Counted from the first letter of the stretch, positions 18,347 through 27,532 are shown. The stretch: DNA of 64,000 nucleotides from Candidatus Fraserbacteria bacterium (GCA_029262795.1 JAJCYT010000034.1:1-64000), one strand, 5' to 3'. Program-made: numbers and translations. Notes: generated by a model from the sequence alone, not told the origin.

Positions 18347-21133
18347 TTAGAACAAACCTAAAAGGTTGCCGCCAAGCGTGATGTAGATTTGTGGTTTGGC
18401 TTCGCCGACGCCTTGGGCCACACCAATGCTGAGGCCAGGGCCGCCGAAGTAGCTGAACAAGTTCATGGTCAAGGTGACTTCAGCCCCGAAACCAACCTGT
18501 AAACCATTCATGCCCAATTCATCGCCTGCCATACCGGCATCAACAAACAGGCTGCCGTTGATGTCATCGAAGAACACAGGCCATAAGTCAATGCCTTTCT
18601 CGATGGACGCAATGCGATGGTTGAACTGCAATGTACCAGCCGCAGCCAATTTACCTGCCTGCACACCACCGGCAAACCCACGGATACCAAACGCACCCTG
18701 AGGCCCGCCCACACCAAAGCCCAACTGTGGCACCGTGGCATCACTCCAGCCGCCAGCAAAACTGAGACTGAGGAAACTTGGGGTTTTCACAGGCAACTTC
18801 AGATTTTCCTGGAAATTAGTGGTCACTTTCTGCACAGGGTCCAAGCCATCAATCATGGTCATTGAGGCAGAGACGGAAAGATTGTGCTGTTGTGCAAACA
18901 AATCGAAGCCGCTGCCAGCGCCCATGTTCCATGTGCCTGTGAAAGTTTGGGAGAGCGTGCCAAAATCAGCGCGCTGATAACCGGCAGACATGTTCATGTT
19001 CAGGCTGTTGGTGGAGATTAATGGATAATTGGCGTTCCCACCGGCGTAATAGCCACCAGGGTTCATGCCGGCAAAGGTGGCAATGGTCGGCAGGAAATCA
19101 CTGGTGGTGTAGAACAGATCGAAGTAAGGCTGTTGTGCCTCCCAGTTCCAGCCACCATTGAAGCTATACACCTGTGAAAACAACGCATCCTGGCCAAAGG
19201 TGGTGATGCCAGCCTGGTTTTCGCCAAACACGGGCAACCACAATTTTGGCATCAAGGAAGGCGTTGGATCGTAAGGGTGCACTTCGTAATCAGTGACAGG
19301 GAACCCGTCCCACTCGGGAATGGTTTCGTGTTCAAACGTTACTGGTTCCCAGTTGTCGCGGTCCACGTCCACCAAGTGAATGTCATAACCTTCAGAACTG
19401 TAACCACTGAAAGCAAATTGTGTGCCGTCTGGAGATGGCCTTGGCGTGTAAGCGCCGGTCAACACGTTGGTGGCCTGATAGCCCTGCTTGGCGTCCACGT
19501 CATAGGCGTAGGAATTGGTCACGCCTGTGCGATCTGAGGAGAAATACAAATATTTCCCATCGGCTGACCAGGAAGGTTGGCCATCTGTGGCTCTGTCCTG
19601 TGTCACTGGCGTCAGTTCGCCGCCGTCGACAGGAATAGTGTAAATATCAGAAAAACCACCGCGTTTAAACGCAGACACAGCAATGGTCTGGCCATCAGGA
19701 GACAGCGACATCTGCTCGATGGTGACATTGCCAGGGAATTCCTGAATCGTGGTGGTTTCACCTGTGGCGAGATCCAAGCGAGACAACGAAGGTGTTAGAT
19801 CTCCCCAGTTATAGCGGGCATACACCACACTGTTGCCATCAGGTGACACAGCGGTGGAAAGTGGACGTTCGCCCTCAGTCAAGCGGGTGACTTTTTCGGT
19901 TTCAAAATCATAATGATACAAATCGTTGCGGGCGTAGAATTTTTTATAGGTGTCGCCACGCGTGAAAATAGCACCGGAGCCATCGGGCAACACGTTGAAG
20001 TTGCCCGCATTGCTCAACACAGGTTCATCGCCTGTGCCATCTGGATGCACACGACGGATGCCGCCGGACACACCAGGGGCGAAGCGGCCATAGTAAATCC
20101 ATTCACCATCAGGAGACCAGGTGGCACCAGTGGCAGCGTTGTTGCCGCCGGTGAAGTAGCCGTGGTTGGTCAACTGACGACTGGTGGTTAGGCCGACTTC
20201 CTGAATCTGAGTCACTTGTTCACTGAACTGTTCGTTGACCCAAACTTTAAATTCGGACCACAGTTCAGGGCTACGCTTGCCCGTGGCTGCTTCGTAAACA
20301 TCATCAAAGTTGCCAGTGAGTCCAGTAAAGGGGCCAAAAAGCGCAGAGCCAGCCAAGCTGCCAATCGCCCACATAGGATGACTGGTTTGAGCTTCTTTAA
20401 TTTTGCGATAAGTGTCCGTGCCATAGGTTTCTTCCAGATAACGGATGAACCAAGGGCCGATGTCATGTGAAATGCTGCCCACAGGTGGCCATTGATCTCG
20501 CTGGTAGTAGAAGCTGGAAGCGTCTGATTCTGGATAATTGTTTTCCAACATCATGGCGCGCAACATCATGGCATTGCGGGAGTCGTTGGCGCGAGACTGA
20601 CCACGGTATTCAAATTCCCCATAAGTGGGGATACCTTCAACAAGCAAGGTGGGCTCAGAGGTGCCTGGCACCACGTGGCGGCCAAAAATGCCGCGCAACG
20701 TTTCTGAAAGGCCGGACACAAAATCGAGATCAGCAATGTGACCGTATTCATGAAAGGCCAGCAAATCTTCCCAGGAGTTGACTTCCGAGTTGGCAAAGCC
20801 CGTGGCAAAGCCCGCCGAAGATGTGAAGTCTACAAACTGGTTGTTGGGCACCAAGTTGGCAAAGCCATTTGGACCATCGGTTAGGTCCACAATGACAACA
20901 TCCACTTTTCTCTCTGGTGAATACCCGAGTTTTTCGGTCCAATATTCCCAAGCTTCTTCTGAGGCTTCAGCGGTCTTTTGAGCCTGACCTTCTGCGCCTT
21001 CGTGGTAAATCACGCGGAAGTGAGGTGTTTCGATGGTGAACCATTTTAAATCTGGATCAAAGAACTGGGCAGATGCCCCCATACTCACTGTGACAAGAAA
21101 CAGTAACAAAACGCTAAAAATGCGTTGCAGCAA
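18347..21133 (-). CDS. gluzincin-like peptidase / PD40 beta-propeller / outer-membrane barrel fusion
   Basis: 928 residues, TTG start behind AAAGGAGG, with a signal peptide. Residues about 25-310 hold HEYGH (an HExxH zinc motif) and downstream VEGIPTYGEFEY, which could supply the third Glu ligand as in M1-type gluzincins. Residues about 325-610 contain TolB-like PD40 propeller blades (ATWSPDGEWIYYGRF, TAVSPDGNSVVYARY, PSWSADGKYLYFSSDRTG, PRPSPDGTQFAFSG). The rest resembles a bacterial surface antigen (D15-type) barrel ending ITLGGNLLGLF. Likely an outer-membrane anchored peptidase or receptor with the propeller in the periplasm. Substrate unknown. Confidence 0.85.
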   Translation of the reverse strand: MLQRIFSVLLLFLVTVSMGASAQFFDPDLKWFTIETPHFRVIYHEGAEGQAQKTAEASEEAWEYWTEKLGYSPERKVDVVIVDLTDGPNGFANLVPNNQFVDFTSSAGFATGFANSEVNSWEDLLAFHEYGHIADLDFVSGLSETLRGIFGRHVVPGTSEPTLLVEGIPTYGEFEYRGQSRANDSRNAMMLRAMMLENNYPESDASSFYYQRDQWPPVGSISHDIGPWFIRYLEETYGTDTYRKIKEAQTSHPMWAIGSLAGSALFGPFTGLTGNFDDVYEAATGKRSPELWSEFKVWVNEQFSEQVTQIQEVGLTTSRQLTNHGYFTGGNNAATGATWSPDGEWIYYGRFAPGVSGGIRRVHPDGTGDEPVLSNAGNFNVLPDGSGAIFTRGDTYKKFYARNDLYHYDFETEKVTRLTEGERPLSTAVSPDGNSVVYARYNWGDLTPSLSRLDLATGETTTIQEFPGNVTIEQMSLSPDGQTIAVSAFKRGGFSDIYTIPVDGGELTPVTQDRATDGQPSWSADGKYLYFSSDRTGVTNSYAYDVDAKQGYQATNVLTGAYTPRPSPDGTQFAFSGYSSEGYDIHLVDVDRDNWEPVTFEHETIPEWDGFPVTDYEVHPYDPTPSLMPKLWLPVFGENQAGITTFGQDALFSQVYSFNGGWNWEAQQPYFDLFYTTSDFLPTIATFAGMNPGGYYAGGNANYPLISTNSLNMNMSAGYQRADFGTLSQTFTGTWNMGAGSGFDLFAQQHNLSVSASMTMIDGLDPVQKVTTNFQENLKLPVKTPSFLSLSFAGGWSDATVPQLGFGVGGPQGAFGIRGFAGGVQAGKLAAAGTLQFNHRIASIEKGIDLWPVFFDDINGSLFVDAGMAGDELGMNGLQVGFGAEVTLTMNLFSYFGGPGLSIGVAQGVGEAKPQIYITLGGNLLGLF

Positions 21134-21277
21134 AACGTCCTCCTTTAACTAAAGGCAATCTGGCACAAAGAAAATACGTGGAGAAACACGCTGTCCACAT
21201 GCCTTGCCTTTCCCGTCCTACTTATCTCTACCAATGTCATGCTACTCGACCAAAAGCGGGTTCTGACGATGACCATT

Positions 21278-22330
21278 TCAACCGAATAAAGGCTTGATTT
21301 CGCCGAGTTGGTTGAAGAACAAATCAAAGCGAATTTCAAGTGGAAATTCTTCAAGCCCTAATACCAGACCAACGCCCCAACCAATTTGATTTTGAGGCTC
21401 AATCAAGTCGCCATTCACATCCAACTCACTGGGGTTGGGTTGGACATGAAGCACATCGCCAAAGCCTGAGGCTTCGACTTTAAACGTGAGGTTGGGCATA
21501 CCTGCGCCAGGTACATCTTCAAAAAGTGTTTCAAGGTCCAAGGGAACGGTCAACAATCGCACCCGACGATCCAAACGAAGCTGTGAAAAGCTGTGGCCTT
21601 TGAGTGGATCATCAAAACCGTGAACCTGGCGGGTGTATTCAAATGCGTGCAAACCAGCCTCATTGCTGGAAGTGCCAGTGGCAAACTCAAACAACAGTTC
21701 GCCCCATTGGCCATTTACTGAAAAGCTATTGGATTCAAACATACCCTCTTGGTCCACAATCATTCCAACAGTGAAATTGCTGCTTAAAGTAAGTGAAAAA
21801 TCAAACTCACCAGTGAAAGTGTGGCTCGACTTCATATTAAAGTAATGAACGTCCGTTGATATTTCTTCTTCGTCGATCAGCCATGGTTGTGCCATACGGA
21901 AAGAAGCGTTGCCAAAGCCAAGATCCAGCATCCCCATCAGGCCACTTTCACCGGAGCGTCCCAACACGGTTGCCGAAGCCCAGTCGTAGGCAGCCACAGA
22001 CAAACCCATCCAACCCACGCCACCTTGATAGCGAAGCGCATTGTGTTCCAAATCGTAGCCCAGTTTGGCAAACGGGCGGAATCCAGAAAGCGTTATATCG
22101 CCACTGAGGCCAATCACTTCACCATCTGAAGAGCCTGGAAAAACAGGTTCGAGTGTCCAATCAAGCGGTGGAGCTTCTACTTCGGACGCTTCTTCCTGAG
22201 CCAGTGCGATGCCAGGTAAAAATAACATCCATGCCACGATGGCAAGTCCCATCCAAATTGCTGTGAAACGATCATTGAAACAAAATTTCGAAGCCAGAAC
22301 GGCTTTGTTGGGCGTATGTAACCCTCTCAT
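21278..22330 (-). CDS. predicted outer-membrane beta-rich protein
   Basis: 350 residues from the ATG at 22330, which sits behind AAGGAGG; the longer start in the ORF track (22384) has no such site. A signal sequence (FTAIWMGLAIVAWMLFLPGIALAQ) follows a long charged n-region. The mature part is acidic with many alternating strands and Gly-aromatic turns (GFGNASFRMAQPWLID, EFDFSLTLSSNFTVGM, NQIGWGVGLVLGLEEFPLEIRFDLFF), consistent with a barrel, but no family is recognised. It lies 144 bases upstream of the 928-codon gene on the same strand. Confidence 0.7.
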   Translation of the reverse strand: MRGLHTPNKAVLASKFCFNDRFTAIWMGLAIVAWMLFLPGIALAQEEASEVEAPPLDWTLEPVFPGSSDGEVIGLSGDITLSGFRPFAKLGYDLEHNALRYQGGVGWMGLSVAAYDWASATVLGRSGESGLMGMLDLGFGNASFRMAQPWLIDEEEISTDVHYFNMKSSHTFTGEFDFSLTLSSNFTVGMIVDQEGMFESNSFSVNGQWGELLFEFATGTSSNEAGLHAFEYTRQVHGFDDPLKGHSFSQLRLDRRVRLLTVPLDLETLFEDVPGAGMPNLTFKVEASGFGDVLHVQPNPSELDVNGDLIEPQNQIGWGVGLVLGLEEFPLEIRFDLFFNQLGEIKPLFG

Positions 22331-22473
22331 CCATCCTCCTTGAGGAAAACAACGTGGTTGCAGTTTACTGGAGTGCTGTATCACGCCGCAAAGTTTTTGA
22401 TGGCCCTAGAAATGTTGCCTGTTGATGTCTGTTTGGTTCTGGTTGTGAAGTGGATAGACTTCTTTGTTTTTTC

Positions 22474-22502
22474 TTGGTGTCGGTGTGAAGATTGCGTATA
22501 AT
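22474..22502 (+). promoter_or_regulatory. promoter giving a near-leaderless moaD transcript
   Basis: TTGGTG, 17 bases, then a perfect TATAAT ending eight bases before the ATG at 22510. Transcription would begin at or within a base or two of the start codon, and no Shine-Dalgarno is present, so the message is probably leaderless. Confidence 0.55.
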
Positions 22503-22509
22503 CTTAGTT

Positions 22510-22752
22510 ATGGCCATTCAACTGAAATTGTTCAGCAGCATGCGAAAAGCCATCGGGCAGGCGAACATTCATTGGGAGCAGCCTGTGGATAATGCCCAAC
22601 AGCTTTGGGATGCGTTGCTGGAAAAACATCCAGAACTCAAACCCCTCAGCGCCAGTCGTGTGGTGGCCGTTAATCGTCAGCATGTGGAACCAAATCATCC
22701 ATTGCAGGATGGCGATGAGGTGGCTTTTTTTCCACCGGTGAGTGGCGGCTGA
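22510..22752 (+). CDS. moaD: molybdopterin synthase sulfur carrier subunit MoaD
   Basis: 80 residues, ubiquitin fold, ending in the diagnostic Gly-Gly (FFPPVSGG) that carries the thiocarboxylate. With MoaE it converts cPMP to molybdopterin. Start MAIQLKLFSSMRKAIG; the ORF track's TTG start lies upstream of the -10 box and cannot be used from that promoter. moaE follows after one base. Confidence 0.92.
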   Translation: MAIQLKLFSSMRKAIGQANIHWEQPVDNAQQLWDALLEKHPELKPLSASRVVAVNRQHVEPNHPLQDGDEVAFFPPVSGG

Positions 22753-22753
22753 G

Positions 22754-23161
22754 ATGCATTTTAAACTCACCACCGACCCCATTTCCATCGAAGATGCGAC
22801 CAGCCGTTTGAGTCAGGATGGCAATGGTGCGCTGGTCACTTTCAGTGGGCATATTCGGCCCGAAGATTCCTTTGGCAACAACCTGTCTCATATGGAATAT
22901 GAGGCATATGTCGAAATGGCCGAAATGGAACTGCAAAAAATCGCTGATACGATCGAAAAGCGCTGGGGCATTACCGAACTGGTGATGCTGCATCGCACCG
23001 GACGGGTGGAAGTCAATGAACCCAGTGTGGTCATTGCTGTGGCAGCAGGCCACCGCCCTGAAGGCTTTGAAGCCTGCCGCTTCGCCATCGACGAACTCAA
23101 ACGCACCGTGCCGCTTTGGAAGCACGAAGTGCTGGCCATTCCTCAAACTCAGTCTGAGTAA
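22754..23161 (+). CDS. moaE: molybdopterin synthase catalytic subunit MoaE
   Basis: 135 residues. Family blocks are visible: GALVTFSGHIRPED, LEYEAY-like MEYEAYVEMAEMEL, the HRTGRVEVNEPSVVIAVAAGHRPEGFEACRFAIDELKRTVPLWKHEV core with the active-site Lys. ATG 22754 sits just after the moaD stop (TGAGATG), so translation is coupled. The remaining Moco genes are elsewhere, and no molybdoenzyme is seen in this window. Confidence 0.93.
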   Translation: MHFKLTTDPISIEDATSRLSQDGNGALVTFSGHIRPEDSFGNNLSHMEYEAYVEMAEMELQKIADTIEKRWGITELVMLHRTGRVEVNEPSVVIAVAAGHRPEGFEACRFAIDELKRTVPLWKHEVLAIPQTQSE

Positions 23162-23434
23162 ATTTGTTTATTATTCTTGTTCTTTTCCAACTTCATCAAT
23201 AGAGGCCGCGACGTTTCCCGAATTAATTTTTACAGCTTTATCCGAAATTTTTTTGAAAGAGCAAGACGTAGAAAAGTAATCGAAATCACTTGGCATCAGA
23301 AGATGATTGGACTTATGACCTTTTGCGATGTCATTGACCGTCCATTGTAAAACTGACCCCAGTCCTAGGTTGATTGAGTTGGCTCAACTAAGCTTGAAAA
23401 CAACTGAATTATGTAGGAAGCGAGGGTGTGCCAA

Positions 23435-24508
23435 ATGAAGCAGGGATGGCTCAAACTGATTGCACTTTCAATAAACGGAATTTTACTTGTTTTGTTATCG
23501 GGGTGTTTGGCGCTTGATCAAATTGCGCCAACGGTGGTTACCAACACGCCATTGAATGGATCGATAGACATTGCGCTCAATTCTGCATTGACCGCTGTGT
23601 TTAGCGAACCAATCAATGCCTCAACACTAAATAACACGTCCTTCATTGTGACCAGCGCTGGGGGTGCCGTGGCAGGCACAGTCACACTCACAGATTTAAC
23701 GGCCACGTTTACACCAACCATCGCTTTGGATCAGAACACAACGTACACCGCCAGCATCAGCGAAACGGTCAAGGATTTGGCAGGAAACACCTTGGGTGCT
23801 GCCTTTCGTTGGACGTTTACGACAATCAACCTGATTCCAACGGTTGAGTTTTCTGTCGATGCGCAGTTGGTGGATGAAAGTGTTGGTGTGGTTACGGTCA
23901 CAGCCAATTTGAGTGCGACCAGTGGCAGTTTGGTCACCATTCCTTTCTTGGTCAGTGGCACGGCACTTAGCCCTGGGGATCATGATTTGATTGATGGCAC
24001 GATCATCATCTCGCCTGGGTTGACCACAGCTAGCACCACTTTTACTGTGGTCGATGATGGCGACGATGAGAACAATGAAACTGTCATTATCAATATCGGT
24101 ACACCCACCAATGCCACAATTGGTGCAATGAACAAGCAAACGGTGACGATTAATGACAACGATTTGCCGACGGTGAACTGGACCATCAACGGTCAGACAG
24201 CGAATGAACTCAACACCTGTCCTTGTCCAGTGACGGTATCTGCGACACTGAGTTCAGCGTCCGCATTGGATGTGACGGTGCCTTATACAGTGACAGGGAC
24301 TGCGACGGAAACCACGGACTTTTCCACGCCTACGGCCAATCCATTGGTCATTACTGCGGGAAGTGTCACCGGTTCGATTTCATTTAACATCCTGGATGAT
24401 TTGCAGACCGAATCTTCCGAGTTCGTCAGCTTGACGATTGGTGCACCCACCAACGCTGTGGCTGGTTCCACGGTGCAACACTCGGTTGAAATTATCGACA
24501 ACGAATAG
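23435..24508 (+). CDS. lipoprotein with Ig-like and two Calx-beta domains
   Basis: 357 residues. Lipobox LLSGC near residue 23. Residues about 30-130 match a bacterial Ig-like (Big_5) domain (APTVVTNTPLNGSIDIALNSALTAVFSEPINASTL ... TWTFTT type). Two Calx-beta repeats follow, each ending with TVTINDND or VEIIDNE and carrying the acidic calcium-binding turns DDGDDENNETV and DDLQTESSEFV. Probably an extracellular or periplasmic Ca-binding adhesion-type protein. ATG 23435 is chosen over the GTG at 23426, which lies inside the probable ribosome-binding region. Confidence 0.8.
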   Translation: MKQGWLKLIALSINGILLVLLSGCLALDQIAPTVVTNTPLNGSIDIALNSALTAVFSEPINASTLNNTSFIVTSAGGAVAGTVTLTDLTATFTPTIALDQNTTYTASISETVKDLAGNTLGAAFRWTFTTINLIPTVEFSVDAQLVDESVGVVTVTANLSATSGSLVTIPFLVSGTALSPGDHDLIDGTIIISPGLTTASTTFTVVDDGDDENNETVIINIGTPTNATIGAMNKQTVTINDNDLPTVNWTINGQTANELNTCPCPVTVSATLSSASALDVTVPYTVTGTATETTDFSTPTANPLVITAGSVTGSISFNILDDLQTESSEFVSLTIGAPTNAVAGSTVQHSVEIIDNE

Positions 24509-24539
24509 CACGCACTACGTAAATCAGTTTGAGCGAGGT

Positions 24540-24572
24540 AAAAGGGCAGCGCGAACACGCGTTGCCCTTTTT
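24540..24572 (+). terminator. terminator after the Calx-beta lipoprotein
   Basis: AAAAGGGCAGCGCG-AACA-CGCGTTGCCCTTTTT: a 14-bp stem (one G-T pair), four-base loop and T-run. Confidence 0.88.
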
Positions 24573-24614
24573 CATTTTTGAAACAATTTAAAAACTTTTT
24601 AGGGTTTGGAATAT

Positions 24615-24910
24615 TTAAATTTATAAAAGCTTCAAATCCCCCAACCCCCTTTTCTAAAGGGGGCTACATTGGTTTCTGCGAGTGAAGTTCTTGAATTGAC
24701 ACTTTGTGCTTGTTGTTAGTTTGCTTATGTTCATAAAAATAAAAACCAGTTTTCTTAAATCTTTATTCAAAAATTCAAACCCAATTCCGCAAAGAAAAAA
24801 GTAGCGTAATTTAGAATCACTCTATGCAGTCTAATCGTGCCCCGCTTCCTTAAAGAAGCGTCCCCTTTGAAAGGGGGTTGGGGGTTAGAAGGCTTTTCGT
24901 TTAATTTCCG
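24615..24910. repeat. MITE-like inverted-repeat element, copy 1
   Basis: The left arm has TTTATAAAAGCTTCAAATCCCCCAACCCCCTTTTCTAAAGGGGGCTAC; the right arm, inverted, has AAAGCCTTCTAACCCCCAACCCCCTTTC. Each arm contains its own short stem, and the right arm adds CGCTTC-CTTAAA-GAAGCG. The AT-rich centre includes TTCATAAAAATAAAAACC, resembling TTCATAAAAACAAAACC in copy 2 at 28.5 kb. No ORF or transposase lies inside. It sits between a terminator and the riboswitch leader. Confidence 0.7.
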
Positions 24911-25027
24911 TCTCTTTTTCATTCCGATTTGTTGCTTGCATCACATTTATGTTTGCTGAAATGTCTAAAAATCTTTTTATAAGGCAAAATAATTCTAAAA
25001 GAGTTTTAGCAATCAGTGAGGTGGACT

Positions 25028-25126
25028 TCGGTTTCGAAACGGCAAACTGCGTGAAAGCGCAAGGCGCAAAACCACAGATCCTAACAGCAACGTGCGATCA
25101 TTGCTGCGGATGGCTGGGTTACCGAA
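25028..25126 (+). ncRNA. cyclic di-GMP-I riboswitch (GEMM-I)
   Basis: The sequence follows the GEMM-I consensus in order. P1 is TTCGGT/ACCGAA. The GGCAAAC block follows, then hairpin TGCGT-GAAA-GCGCA with a GNRA tetraloop, GGCGCAAAACC, the tetraloop-receptor segment ATCCTAA, a variable hairpin CAGCAA/TTGCTG, then GGAT and GGCTGGGTTACCG. The base matching the ligand-contacting G20 of the Vibrio Vc2 RNA appears to be G, the c-di-GMP rather than the cGAMP type. It lies eight bases before the metalloprotease ATG, so ligand binding probably gates translation initiation or early termination. Confidence 0.9.
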
Positions 25127-25133
25127 AAACCAG

Positions 25134-26450
25134 ATGTTATACAAGCGATCATATGTCTATACTCTCTTATTTATAGCCGCATTGAGCCTGTTGCATGCGC
25201 CATTGGTGTTGGCCAATGCGGCTGCACCTCTGCTTAATTCACTGACGTTTCCTAATGTGGTTCAAACAGGACAAACTGGCCAGGGCCAGATTACATTCAG
25301 TTCCGATGTATCTGTAGATCGATTGGAGCTGGCTGTGGTCGATGGCCGATATATGCGCCATGATTTTGAACTTGAAGGCAGCAGCGGCACCTTTTCTTTT
25401 TCCCTGGATTGCACCGATTACGCACAGCGCATTGTGCTTCAGGCGACGTTGCTGAATGAGGATGGTGCGCGTAGCGAGCCGGAATTAATTACCTTCAACT
25501 GCGGGCAACCCCCTCGTTATGATTTCACACAGCAACAGGCAGCCTCGATGCCGATGGGGCAGTACATGAGGCTGAACGTATTTGTATTGGAAGATCAGGT
25601 CACCAGCTTAACTCAGGGTGCCCAAACGGGTCAGTCAAATTGGTGGAGTGCGCCTTCGCCTTTGTTGATCCGTGCGTTGGAGGACACCATCTTGCCATCA
25701 CTGAATGGCATTTGGGATCAGTGCAGCGTTGGTTTTGAATTGGGCACGGTACGAGTGCTCCATCCCGATGAAGTATCTATTCCTCAAGGTTCTTTTGGCA
25801 AATTGCTGTTCAGCAAACGAGGAGAAGAACGCTACATTCAGCATGGAGGTCGTGTCGGAGCGGTCATGAAGTTGGGGCGAGAAGCAGTGGCACAAAAGCT
25901 GATTGAAGAAGGCATTGCTGTTGGGGGTGAAGATGTATTTGTGTTTGTGGTGGGATCACGCATTTATACCTCCAACAATGGTAAAAAACTGGATATTGAA
26001 GGATTTGGTGAAGTCAACCATCCCACGTATAGCATCGTACGTTGGGGCGCGATCCATGAACAGGGCAGCGAGTTTGTGATGCCGAAGCAATTCATTTCAT
26101 CTCTGGCGCATGAACTGGGACACAACATGGGATTATATCATCCAGGCACGGACGGCTTGTCCAACACAGCGTCCGACAGCAACAATTTGATGAAAGGTTC
26201 CGGTGTGGCGCCAGAGCCACGCGCGAACCTGTTACCGGCCCAATGCCAAATGGTTTCGAACCAGATTGCACAGCTTGCCACGCAGGTTGCGGCAGATCAG
26301 GCTTCGGCAGACGCACCAGCCACTGATGCACCTATCAGTGATGGCGGGCAAGGGATTACTTCAGTTAAGCAACCCTTTTACACGTTTCTACTTTTTCTCA
26401 CGCTTGTGCTTTGGACCTCTCAAAGCGGATTGCGCCGCCTCAAACAATAA
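25134..26450 (+). CDS. secreted metzincin-type metalloprotease under c-di-GMP riboswitch control
   Basis: 438 residues from ATG 25134 (MLYKRSYVYTLLFIAALSLLHAPLVLANA, a signal peptide). The ORF track's GTG at 25092 lies inside the riboswitch and is rejected. Residues about 30-130 form a beta-rich N-domain. The catalytic motif HELGHNMGLYHPG is the full metzincin HExxHxxGxxH, with SDSNNLMKGS downstream as a candidate Met-turn. A C-terminal hydrophobic stretch (PFYTFLLFLTLVLWTS) plus basic residues (SGLRRLKQ) resembles a membrane anchor or sorting tail. c-di-GMP control of a secreted protease recalls adhesin-release systems; the target is unknown. Confidence 0.88.
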   Translation: MLYKRSYVYTLLFIAALSLLHAPLVLANAAAPLLNSLTFPNVVQTGQTGQGQITFSSDVSVDRLELAVVDGRYMRHDFELEGSSGTFSFSLDCTDYAQRIVLQATLLNEDGARSEPELITFNCGQPPRYDFTQQQAASMPMGQYMRLNVFVLEDQVTSLTQGAQTGQSNWWSAPSPLLIRALEDTILPSLNGIWDQCSVGFELGTVRVLHPDEVSIPQGSFGKLLFSKRGEERYIQHGGRVGAVMKLGREAVAQKLIEEGIAVGGEDVFVFVVGSRIYTSNNGKKLDIEGFGEVNHPTYSIVRWGAIHEQGSEFVMPKQFISSLAHELGHNMGLYHPGTDGLSNTASDSNNLMKGSGVAPEPRANLLPAQCQMVSNQIAQLATQVAADQASADAPATDAPISDGGQGITSVKQPFYTFLLFLTLVLWTSQSGLRRLKQ

Positions 26451-26554
26451 CTTTTTAATCCTCCCATTTTTCAAAATCATCCATGCTCAACCTGTCAGGG
26501 TTGTCAGCTTCGGACCTATGATGACATCAACTTACATCCCTTGGAGGGGTTTTG

Positions 26555-27532
26555 ATGAATCTTGCCTTGGTCAGGTTTCACAGTCAATTTTTTCGGGTTA
26601 TGGCTTTTTCCTTGATCGCCATTTTGGGGCTGATGCTTGTGATCACCACAAGCGCGCAAACGGGAAGCTCTGTTGTGGTTGAAACACTGGCTGAAATACC
26701 AGCATCTACCGGTGGCATTGCTGTTGATGCGCAAGGGAATGTGTATGTCGGCGACATTGGACCGCCTTCAAATCGGGCACTGGGTACGAAGGTTTACAAA
26801 ATCACGCCCGAAGGCGAAGCGAGTATCTTCGCTGAAGGCGATTTGTTTATGGCTGCATCCGGTAATGCTTTTGACTCTCAAGGCAATTTGCTGCAGTCGA
26901 ATTACATTGGGCATACCATTAACAAAATTAGTCCAGAAGGTGTCGTGAGCGTTTTTGTGCGCAACCTCTCTGGTCCCGTTGGCATCGCTGTGGACGCTGA
27001 TGACAACCTTTATGTCGCCAACTGCAACGCTGGTAATGTGCAGAAATTTGGACCTGATGGCACAAGGCTCGATACTTATGTGAGTGCCCGATTCAGATGC
27101 CCAAATGGCATTGCCCTTGGAGATGACGGAAACGTTTATGTGGCTAATTTCACTGGAGGAGCGATTCTTAAAGTCGATATCGAAACCCGCCAAATTACTC
27201 AGTTTGTAGATGTTGGCACCAACAACAATGGTCATATTTTTAATGGTGGCGATGGTCAGTTTTATCTTGCAGATCGAGGCCAGAATTTAATTTACACACT
27301 GTCTTTTGATGGCGAACTTAACGTGCTGGCCGGTACTGGAGAAATTGGTCGCGCAGATGGACCGGCACTGGAATCCACGTTCTTTCGCCCCAACGATATC
27401 AGCATGAGCCCTGATGGCAAAATTCTCTATTTCAACCACGTTGTGCCCACCGCCCAAGGAAGCGACAATTTTCCCAGCATCATAAGAAAAATAATTCTTA
27501 ACTCTGATGATGCAACAGAGGGTGGCGAGTAA
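26555..27532 (+). CDS. secreted NHL-repeat beta-propeller protein (paralogue 1)
   Basis: 325 residues. Signal peptide (FRVMAFSLIAILGLMLVITTSAQ), then NHL/SMP-30-like blades (GGIAVDAQGNVYVGDIG, GNAFDSQGNLLQSN, VGIAVDADDNLYVANCN, NGIALGDDGNVYVANF, NDISMSPDGKILYFNH). About half the positions match the protein at 48733-49686, so the two are paralogues. The start is ATG 26555, five bases after GGAGGGG. It follows the metalloprotease by 104 bases without an evident terminator, so it may share the riboswitch-controlled transcript. A six-bladed sugar-lactone lactonase-like or binding role is possible; no catalytic residues were assigned. Confidence 0.82.
   Translation: MNLALVRFHSQFFRVMAFSLIAILGLMLVITTSAQTGSSVVVETLAEIPASTGGIAVDAQGNVYVGDIGPPSNRALGTKVYKITPEGEASIFAEGDLFMAASGNAFDSQGNLLQSNYIGHTINKISPEGVVSVFVRNLSGPVGIAVDADDNLYVANCNAGNVQKFGPDGTRLDTYVSARFRCPNGIALGDDGNVYVANFTGGAILKVDIETRQITQFVDVGTNNNGHIFNGGDGQFYLADRGQNLIYTLSFDGELNVLAGTGEIGRADGPALESTFFRPNDISMSPDGKILYFNHVVPTAQGSDNFPSIIRKIILNSDDATEGGE

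Noticed and set aside
23171-23296. 41-codon minus-strand ORF ending SGNVAASIDEVGKEQE, downstream of moaE
   Set aside because: Protein-like composition, but no Shine-Dalgarno and no family; an eroded fragment cannot be separated from chance.
24949-25176. 75-codon plus-strand ORF in the track
   Set aside because: It runs through the whole GEMM-I riboswitch, and its codons reflect conserved RNA structure rather than protein.
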